Shown piece by piece: positions 7,619 to 12,190 of a stretch of 12,190 nt of DNA. The notes under the pieces were generated by a model. That model saw only the letters and a list, made by a program, of their open reading frames with translations, was not told where the DNA came from and did not search any database. The position numbers and the translations under genes were made by a program. The first letter of the stretch is position 1. Every line of letters starts with the position of its first letter. Where the stretch lies: assembly GCA_026786045.1 (NCBI GenBank), contig JAJAYV010000444.1, positions 1-12,190 of the forward strand, given 5' to 3'. The stretch is from Frankiaceae bacterium (GTDB taxonomy: Bacteria > Actinomycetota > Actinomycetes > Mycobacteriales > SCTD01).

Positions 7619-8643
7619 CACTGGATCTCGGCGGCGGCGGTGTTGATGCCGCTGCCCACGCCCATCAACATCACCCGGTCGCCGCTGCTGACCGTGCCGT
7701 CCTCGACCGCCTTGGACAGGACGGTCGGCACTCCCGCCGGGCCGATGTTGCCGAAGTGCGGGTAGATCAACGGGAAGCGCTCGATGTCCAGCCCGAGGGT
7801 GTCGGCGACAGCCTTGGTGTGCACCTTGCTGACCTGGTGGACGACGTAGGTGTCCACCAACCGGGCGTCCCAGTCGAAGGCCGACAGGGACTCCTTCCAG
7901 GTCTGCGCGGCCAGCTCCAGCCCGGCCAGCAGCAGTCCCTTGGTGTCGGTGCGCATCTCGTGCACGTCGCCGGTGCACAGGCCGGCGTGCTGGGTCCCAG
8001 CACGGCTCAGCCCGCCCAGGAAGCGCTTGCCCTCCTCGGCCGAGCTCGCCCGGGACAGCACCATGGCCACCGACCCGGACCCCAGCGTGAGCGTCGCGAA
8101 CTGCTCGCGGAACATCTGCTCGTCCGCGGCGTCGCCCGCCAGCCGGTCGATGGTGGCCTGCATGGTGAAGCGGCTCGTCTCGCCGTCCACGACCAGTCCG
8201 TGCTCGATCTCCCCGCGCTCGATCATGGCCGAGACCACGTTCATGCCGTTGAGGAAGCCGAGGCAGGCGTTGCCGATGTCGAAGTTGACCGCCTCCGTGG
8301 GCAGGCCCATCAGGCCGTGTGCCAGGCTCGCCGTCGACGGCTCGAGGAAGTCGCGGCAGACCGAGGTGTTGATCAAGGCGCCGATGTCCTCGCGGCTGAC
8401 CCCGCTCCTGGCCAGGGCCAGCTCGCCGGCCTGCGCGGCGACCTCGCTCGGGCGGGTCCCCTCGTCCCAGATCCGCCGCTCGGAGATGCCGGACAGCGCC
8501 TCCAGCAGGCCGGGCTCGACGCCGAGGCGCTCAAGCGTCCTCGTCATCTGCGACTCGATCTCACTCGACGTCACGACGTGGGGGGCGTCCACGTGCGCTA
8601 GGCCGCTGATGACGACCGACTCGTACCGCTGCGCTGCTCTCAT
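7615..8643 (-). CDS. oleA: OleA, acyl-CoA head-to-head condensing enzyme (thiolase superfamily)
   Basis: Thiolase-fold enzyme related to 3-oxoacyl-ACP synthase III, 342 residues. OleA performs a non-decarboxylative Claisen condensation of two fatty acyl-CoAs to a 2-alkyl-3-ketoalkanoic acid, committing carbon to olefins. All four known functional residues of Xanthomonas campestris OleA (Cys143, His285, Asn315 and the cross-subunit Glu117) have counterparts at a constant offset of 16: Cys127 in GNACLGFLNG, His269 in VVHQVSKVH, Asn299 in HFGNIGPAG and Glu101 in CRDFLEPSTA. The glutamate favours OleA over FabH, which lacks this feature. The start is ATG at 8643 (MRAAQRYESVV), preceded by GAGGG 12 bases upstream. 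The open frame to 8691 adds 16 residues without a better ribosome site. It is first in the operon, and its stop overlaps oleB. Nocardiolactone-type pathways use similar enzymes but lack an OleB decarboxylase. Confidence 0.96.
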   Translation of the reverse strand: MRAAQRYESVVISGLAHVDAPHVVTSSEIESQMTRTLERLGVEPGLLEALSGISERRIWDEGTRPSEVAAQAGELALARSGVSREDIGALINTSVCRDFLEPSTASLAHGLMGLPTEAVNFDIGNACLGFLNGMNVVSAMIERGEIEHGLVVDGETSRFTMQATIDRLAGDAADEQMFREQFATLTLGSGSVAMVLSRASSAEEGKRFLGGLSRAGTQHAGLCTGDVHEMRTDTKGLLLAGLELAAQTWKESLSAFDWDARLVDTYVVHQVSKVHTKAVADTLGLDIERFPLIYPHFGNIGPAGVPTVLSKAVEDGTVSSGDRVMLMGVGSGINTAAAEIQW

Positions 8644-8652
8644 CCCGATTGG

Positions 8653-8660
8653 TTTCCCTC
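8653..8660 (-). promoter_or_regulatory. Ribosome binding site that sets the oleA start
   Basis: GAGGGAAA on the - strand. GAGGG sits 12 bases before the ATG at 8643. It is the clearest Shine-Dalgarno match in the operon and supports this start over the ATG at 8691. Confidence 0.6.
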
Positions 8661-8671
8661 GTGCTCGGCAT

Positions 8672-8737
8672 CGACGCGTGTCGCTGCTCACCGTGTCTCA
8701 ACGCACCAGTTTCGCAGCCACCTCAGCGGGTCCGCTG
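8672..8737. promoter_or_regulatory. oleA leader with two small inverted repeats (candidate operator sites)
   Basis: Two near-palindromes lie in the 182-bp leader between the transporter remnant and oleA. CAGCGG-GT-CCGCTG at 8724-8737 has 6-bp arms and a 2-base spacer, about 81-94 bases before the oleA start. CGAC-GCGT-GTCG at 8672-8683 has 4-bp outer arms and lies 29-40 bases before it. Either could bind a small repressor or fold in RNA. No regulator gene is present in the window, and I could not pick a convincing -35/-10 pair. Short GC palindromes are common at this composition. Confidence 0.25.
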
Positions 8738-8825
8738 CGCGGGCGTGGCCAGGGCTCCGGCCGCAGGACTCAGGGCGCGGTCGAGACGACCGCTGCGGTC
8801 ACGACGCCCTCGGCCGCCGGCGGGC

Positions 8826-9273
8826 GCTCGTACCCACGCCGCTCGCCGCCATGCCCAGGTAGACCACCGCCACGGGCGGCCCCTGCGCGAACAGCACCAG
8901 ACCCATCGGCCACGGGACCGGGCCGAGGACTGCGGCACGCATCGGCCGCAGCGGCTTCCACCGGGAGCCGAGGACCGCACCGGTGACGGTGCCGACGCCC
9001 CACACGGCGTTGCTGAGCCCGTAGACCGGATCCCGGCCGTAGCGCGGCGTCGACGGCGAAGGCCGCCGCTCCGCCGACCCCGAGCACGAGCGCCGTGGCC
9101 AGTGCCGGGCCGACGATCTCGGCGACCTCCTGGCTCACGCCCGACAGCGCCTGCGCCGGCTGGATGTCGTCCTCGTCGACGGTCTGGGGGACCAGGCCGG
9201 TGCAGGCCGGGCGGAAGAACGCCTCGGCCGTCCCTAACAGCGCGCCGATGAGCACCGTCAGCACTCCGGGAAC
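8826..9273 (-). pseudogene. Remnant of an MFS transporter (ends missing, internal deletion)
   Basis: Two pieces of one major-facilitator-superfamily drug/siderophore exporter are readable in different - strand frames. Piece one (about 9264 down to 9045) reads GALLGTAEAFFRPA, then a LVPQTVDEDD...QALSGV segment and GPALATALVLGVGGAAAFAVDAA, the typical TM4-TM6 stretch. Piece two (about 9033 down to 8826) reads DPVYGLSNAVWGVGTVTGAVLGSRW...RPMRAAVLG, then LVLFAQGPPVAVVYLGMAASGVG, which matches the TM7-TM8 region. The loop and helix residues that normally separate them are absent, and the frame shifts at about 9031-9045. The N-terminal helices (TM1-3) and everything after TM8 are also missing. No start codon with a ribosome site serves either piece. 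Base composition matches its neighbours, so it is not obviously a recent arrival. The MFS assignment is by motif recognition; the exact subfamily is unknown. Confidence 0.75.
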
Positions 9274-9352
9274 GCTAGCGACCTGCGGTCCAACGGCACA
9301 GGGGATTTCGCGCCGACGAGTGCGGGCCGCTCCCCGGGGGGACGATGGGGAG

Positions 9353-10273
9353 GTGCCAGAGGGTGACAGCGTGTTCAAGGCGGCGCGGCGGATGCGCGAG
9401 CAGCTCGTCGGCCGCACCGTCGTGCGCTCGGACTTCCGCGTCCCGCAGCACGCGACGGCCGACCTGTCCGGTCGGCGGATCACCGCCTTCGACTCCTACG
9501 GCAAGCACATGCTCACCCGCTTCTCGCCCGCCGCCGGCGACGACGGTCTGACGCTGCACACGCACTTCGAGATGGACGGCGCCTGGCAGCTGGTCGGCCC
9601 GGGCAAGGTGCTGCCGCGAAGCGTCGGCGACGAGGTCCGGCTGGTGCTCGCGACCGACGGCCCGACGGCGTACGCCCTGCGGATGCCGGTGCTCGAGCTC
9701 CTGCCGACGGCCGAGGAGGACCGGGTGGTCGGCCACCTCGGACCGGACCTGCTGGGCCCGTCCTGGGACGAGGACGAGGCGGTCCGCCGCCTTGCCGCGG
9801 ACCCGGACCGGCCGTTGGTCGAGACGCTGCTGGACCAGAAGGACCTCGCCGGCATCGGCAACCTCTGGGCGGTCGAGACCTGCTTCCTGCGCGGGCACTC
9901 GCCCTGGACCCCGGTCCGCGACGTCGACCTGCGGGCGACCGTGCGGCTGGCCCGGCGGATGATGCAGCACTCCCTGGACCACCCCGGCCAGGTGACCACC
10001 GGCGACACCCGGCGCGGGCAGACGCACTGGGTCTACGGGCGAGCCGAGCGCCCCTGCCGCCGCTGCGCCACCCCTGTCGCCTTTCGCGACTCGGTGACCG
10101 GCCGGCCGTATGCCCGCGAGACCTGGTGGTGCCCGCGGTGCCAGCCCGGGCCGTTCCCGTCGCTGGAGGAGCGCCCGACCCGGCCGGGGCTGCGCCGGGG
10201 CGTCAACGAGGAGTCCTTCGGCTCGCGCACCAAGCGCCTGTCGGGCCGACCCGGGTATGCGCGCCGTGCCTGA
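9353..10273 (+). CDS. Fpg/Nei-family DNA glycosylase/AP lyase, first tandem copy
   Basis: Bifunctional base-excision repair enzyme that removes oxidised bases and nicks the abasic site, 306 residues. The GTG start at 9353 gives Met-Pro-Glu-Gly-Asp. The family requires Pro directly after the removed Met as Schiff-base nucleophile and Glu next to it, so this start is well fixed. A GGGGGG run (9336-9341) about 11 bases upstream and GGGGAG directly before the start are possible ribosome sites. Other family marks are Lys51 in YGKH, the THFEMDGAW strand, GIGNLWAVE before the H2TH region, and a C-terminal zinc finger with Cys235, Cys238, Cys260 and Cys263. A basic tail of about 40 residues follows the finger. 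It is a paralogue of the next gene, whose start it overlaps by 8 bases, so the two are probably co-transcribed. It resembles mycobacterial Nei2 more than Nei1 or MutM, but the exact lesion specificity cannot be read from sequence. Confidence 0.93.
   Translation: MPEGDSVFKAARRMREQLVGRTVVRSDFRVPQHATADLSGRRITAFDSYGKHMLTRFSPAAGDDGLTLHTHFEMDGAWQLVGPGKVLPRSVGDEVRLVLATDGPTAYALRMPVLELLPTAEEDRVVGHLGPDLLGPSWDEDEAVRRLAADPDRPLVETLLDQKDLAGIGNLWAVETCFLRGHSPWTPVRDVDLRATVRLARRMMQHSLDHPGQVTTGDTRRGQTHWVYGRAERPCRRCATPVAFRDSVTGRPYARETWWCPRCQPGPFPSLEERPTRPGLRRGVNEESFGSRTKRLSGRPGYARRA
9428..9471 (+). repeat. 44-bp near-identical block, copy 1 (within first nei gene)
   Basis: This block encodes the SDFRVPQxATADLSG segment. 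By eye it matches 10341-10384 at 42 of 44 bases; the two differences are adjacent and change His to Leu. It is a direct repeat in the same frame of the paralogous gene, much closer than the rest of the two genes. Confidence 0.85.
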
Positions 10274-11120
10274 GGGCGACACCGTCTGGCTCGCTGCCAA
10301 GCGGATGGACGAAGCGCTGGCCGGTCGGGCCCTCGTGCTCTCGGACTTCCGCGTCCCGCAGCTGGCGACGGCCGACCTGTCCGGCCGGGCGGTCCTCGAG
10401 GTGGTGCCGCGTGGCAAGCACATGCTGACCCGCATCGAGGGCGGGTTGACGCTGCACACCCACTTCCGCATGGACGGCTCCTGGCACCTCTACCGGCCGG
10501 GCGACCGGTGGCAGGGCGGCCCGGCGTGGCAGGTGCGCGCCGTGCTCGAGAACGCCGAGTGGCAGGCGGTCGGCTACCGGCTGCCGGTCCTCGAGCTGCT
10601 CGAGACGGCCGACGAGGACGCGGCGGTCGGACACCTCGGCCCCGACGTGCTGGCCGATGACTGGGACCTCGACGAGGCGCTGCGCCGGCTGCGCTCCGAG
10701 CCGGACCGGGAGGTCGGGCTGGCGCTGCTCGACCAGCGGGCGCTCGCCGGGCTCGGCAACCTCTACCGCACCGAGGTGCTGTTCCTGCGCGGCCTCACGC
10801 CGTGGGTCCGCGTCGCCGACGTGCCGGACCTGCCCGCGCTGGTCGAGAAGGGCCGTCGGCTCATGCTCGCCAACCGCGGCCACTGGGAGCAGTCGACGAC
10901 CGGCTCGCTGCGCCGCGGACAGTCGCACTGGGTCTTCGAGCGCTCCGGCCAGCCGTGCCGCCGCTGCGGCACCCGGATCCTCACCGCCGAGCAGGGTCGG
11001 GCGCCGTACGCCCGGCTCACCTACTGGTGCCCCCGCTGCCAGATCGGGCCCGCTCCCCCGCCGGCCCGGGCGCCCCGTCGCACCGACCGACCGCTGGGGC
11101 GCTCGAGGTACGTGCCCTGA
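10266..11120 (+). CDS. nei: Fpg/Nei-family DNA glycosylase/AP lyase (Nei2-like), second tandem copy
   Basis: Second endonuclease VIII-type glycosylase, 284 residues. GTG at 10266 gives Met-Pro-Glu-Gly-Asp-Thr-Val-Trp, which places the catalytic Pro at position 2. The in-frame ATG at 10257 would bury that Pro behind three extra residues and so is unlikely. Key features are Lys51 in RGKH, THFRMDGSW, GLGNLYRTE, and a zinc finger with Cys231, Cys234, Cys255 and Cys258 around the RLTYWCPRCQ hairpin. A short basic, Pro-rich tail follows. The PEGDTVW, RGKH and MDGSW features recall Mycobacterium tuberculosis Nei2 (Rv3297), a neighbour of lhr (Rv3296), so this copy may be the ancestral one; that is from memory and tentative. 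The start overlaps the upstream paralogue by 8 bases and has no strong ribosome site of its own, which suggests coupled translation. Confidence 0.94.
   Translation: MPEGDTVWLAAKRMDEALAGRALVLSDFRVPQLATADLSGRAVLEVVPRGKHMLTRIEGGLTLHTHFRMDGSWHLYRPGDRWQGGPAWQVRAVLENAEWQAVGYRLPVLELLETADEDAAVGHLGPDVLADDWDLDEALRRLRSEPDREVGLALLDQRALAGLGNLYRTEVLFLRGLTPWVRVADVPDLPALVEKGRRLMLANRGHWEQSTTGSLRRGQSHWVFERSGQPCRRCGTRILTAEQGRAPYARLTYWCPRCQIGPAPPPARAPRRTDRPLGRSRYVP
10341..10384 (+). repeat. 44-bp near-identical block, copy 2 (within second nei gene)
   Basis: Partner of the block at 9428-9471, 913 bp downstream in the same frame and orientation. It could be a trace of gene conversion between the two copies or strong constraint on this segment. 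Confidence 0.85.
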
Positions 11121-11170
11121 TCGGGCGAAGCCACCGTCGTCCACGGGCAGGCGTCGCGCGAGGTCGTCTC

Positions 11171-11953
11171 CTAGGCGGTGCCCAGCGCGTCGAGGGCGGT
11201 CAGATCCTCGGGCGACAGCGCGATGCCGCCCACGTCGGCGTTGCTGCGGATCCGCTCGGGGGTGGCCGACTTGGGGATCGTGACGACGCCGTGGTCGAGG
11301 TGCCAGCGGTTGATGACCTGGGCGGGCGTACGACCGAGGCGCTCGGCGATGCCGGTCACGACCGGGTGCTCGAGGGTGCCGCCCTTCAGTCCGCTGTAGC
11401 CCTCCAGCACCACGCCGCGCCGCGCGTGCCCGTCGAGGAAGGCCCGGTCGAAGATCAGCGGGCTCCACTTGCACTGGTTGACGGCGGGCAGCACGCCGGT
11501 CGCCCGCTCGAGCTCGTCGAGCTGCTCCAGGGAGAAGTTGCTGACGCCGACGTCAGTGGCGAGCCCGTCGGTCTGGGCCTGCACGAAGGCATCCCACATC
11601 GCCACCGGGTCGGCCGGCGGCCAGTGCACCAGCCACAGGTCGACGGCGTCGACGCCGAGGGCCGTCAGCGACTGCTCCAGCACCTCGCGGGCGCGGCCGA
11701 CCTTGTCCGGCGGGCACTTGGTGGTGACGAAGACCTCGTCGCGGGCGACGCCGCTCTCGCGCAGGCCGGCGCCGACCTCCGCCTCGTTCTCGTAGATGGC
11801 GGCGGTGTCCAGGTGGCGGTAGCCGGCCTCCAGGGCGGTGCCGACGCTGCTCGTCGCGGTCGCGCCGGACAGCTGCCAGGTCCCGAACCCGAGCAGCGGG
11901 ATCGCGCCGCCGCCGGGCAGCGCTGCGGTCGTGGTGGGGACGTCGATGCTCAT
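11171..11953 (-). CDS. Aldo/keto reductase (AKR5-like)
   Basis: NADPH-dependent (beta/alpha)8-barrel oxidoreductase that reduces aldehydes or ketones, probably cytoplasmic, 260 residues. The catalytic tetrad is complete: Asp49 (LDTAAIY), Tyr54, Lys79 (TTKCPP) and His110 (LVHWP). Further family marks are GFGTWQL near the N-terminus, GVSNFSLEQLDEL, and the cofactor-phosphate segment IPKSATPERIRSN. It resembles 2,5-diketo-D-gluconate reductases, but the true substrate is unknown. It ends soon after the LSPEDLTALDAL helix, so it is somewhat shorter than the usual 275-280 residues. The usual AYSPLG turn is replaced by EGYSGLKGG. The ATG at 11953 has purine-rich AGGGACAGGGG just upstream; the open frame to 12139 is only the shadow of the next gene. 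It converges with nei across 50 bp that hold no clear terminator, and lies 46 bases after the gene to its right. No link to the ole pathway is implied. Confidence 0.94.
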   Translation of the reverse strand: MSIDVPTTTAALPGGGAIPLLGFGTWQLSGATATSSVGTALEAGYRHLDTAAIYENEAEVGAGLRESGVARDEVFVTTKCPPDKVGRAREVLEQSLTALGVDAVDLWLVHWPPADPVAMWDAFVQAQTDGLATDVGVSNFSLEQLDELERATGVLPAVNQCKWSPLIFDRAFLDGHARRGVVLEGYSGLKGGTLEHPVVTGIAERLGRTPAQVINRWHLDHGVVTIPKSATPERIRSNADVGGIALSPEDLTALDALGTA

Positions 11954-11999
11954 GCCCCTGTCCCTGCCCACGCGCTGCGGCGCCGACGCACGGGCCCGC

Positions 12000-12190
12000 T
12001 CACCTGACCTCGCGCAGCCCCTGGGCCAGGCCGTGCAGCGCGTCGGTGGCGTCCTGCAGCCGGGTGCCGGCCAGCGGGTCGGCGCTCGCGGCGACAAGGT
12101 CGGCCACCGCCCCGACGAGCCGCTCCTGGCAGGCGACACCCTCCTCGAGGGTGCGCAACAGGGCGGGCTCGGCGCCGCGGTGCGGCTCGA
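12000..12190 (-). CDS. Unidentified helical protein, C-terminal 62 residues (5' partial)
   Basis: A - strand frame enters from the right edge and ends at TGA (12002-12000). The readable part begins EPHRGAEPALLRTLEEG and ends LHGLAQGLREVR. It has a regular spacing of Leu/Val with Ala, Glu and Arg, as in two or three amphipathic helices, and no Cys motif, membrane segment or catalytic motif that I recognise. I preferred this frame because the two other - strand frames give Arg/Pro-rich, low-complexity translations typical of shadows in GC-rich DNA. It lies 46 bases upstream of the aldo/keto reductase on the same strand and could share its transcript. The function is unknown. Confidence 0.55.
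   Translation of the reverse strand, partial: EPHRGAEPALLRTLEEGVACQERLVGAVADLVAASADPLAGTRLQDATDALHGLAQGLREVR

Noticed and set aside
5143..7765. Two long + strand open frames (568 and 668 residues) across oleC, oleB and oleA
   Set aside because: They are mirror shadows of well-supported - strand enzymes; their compositions are Arg/Pro/Ser-heavy and no family is recognisable.
7615..8643. FabH (3-oxoacyl-ACP synthase III) as the identity of the thiolase-like gene
   Set aside because: The OleA-specific glutamate (Glu101) is present at the right spacing and the gene heads an oleBCD operon.
4130..8643. Beta-lactone natural product cluster (nocardiolactone type) instead of olefin synthesis
   Set aside because: A dedicated OleB decarboxylase with Asp nucleophile and His is present and there is a single OleA; lactone clusters lack OleB and usually carry two OleA-like subunits. 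It is not fully excluded without chemistry.
8644..8691. Upstream ATG at 8691 for oleA
   Set aside because: It would add 16 basic, Ser/Arg-rich residues not expected of OleA, and the better ribosome site serves the ATG at 8643.
9345..9551. Small + strand open frame starting at ATG 9345, just before the first nei start
   Set aside because: It is out of frame with nei, and its Ser/Arg/Pro-rich translation is a shadow; the catalytic Pro-Glu start at 9353 decides the real frame.
11121..11170. Terminator between nei and the aldo/keto reductase
   Set aside because: I looked for a stem-loop in the 50-bp convergent gap and found none with a convincing stem or T-tract.
9275..11474. Long - strand frames antisense to the two nei genes
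   Set aside because: They share local similarity to each other only because the genes opposite them are paralogues; no independent coding signal.

Overview
The window looks like chromosomal DNA from a high-GC actinobacterium. Third codon positions are almost all G or C, GTG starts are frequent, genes overlap by 4 bp, and the first gene is a full-size actinobacterial Lhr helicase with a Nei2-type glycosylase on the same side of the locus. I cannot place it below class level from sequence alone. No RNA genes, CRISPR arrays, insertion sequences or phage genes were seen.

Layout. (1) 2-4117, + strand: the C-terminal nine tenths or so of the DNA-repair helicase Lhr, whose first RecA domain lies off the left edge. 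(2) 4130-8643, - strand: a complete four-gene oleABCD operon for long-chain olefin biosynthesis, transcribed oleA, oleB, oleC, oleD toward lhr and converging on it with only 12 bp between stop codons. (3) 8644-9352: the only stretch without an intact gene. It holds the oleA leader and the decayed remnant of a major-facilitator-superfamily transporter on the - strand. (4) 9353-11120, + strand: two tandem, overlapping Fpg/Nei-family DNA glycosylases, clear paralogues with all catalytic and zinc-finger residues. (5) 11171-11953, - strand: an aldo/keto reductase. (6) 12000-12190, - strand: the C-terminus of an unidentified helical protein running off the right edge.

How the genes work together. 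The Ole proteins form one pathway. OleA joins two fatty acyl-CoAs head to head into a 2-alkyl-3-keto acid. OleD reduces the ketone. OleC closes a beta-lactone using ATP. OleB decarboxylates the lactone to an internal cis-alkene. Active-site residues of all four enzymes are visible, so the pathway appears intact. Lhr and the two Nei proteins form a second, DNA-repair theme. In Mycobacterium tuberculosis lhr (Rv3296) and nei2 (Rv3297) are adjacent, so the ole operon and the dead transporter look like a roughly 5.2 kb block lying between two genes that are neighbours elsewhere.

The system itself is known biology. The points most worth a second look are the separate (unfused) oleB and oleC genes in an actinobacterium, the position of the operon inside the lhr-nei locus beside a decayed transporter, and the tandem Nei duplication with a nearly identical 44-bp block.
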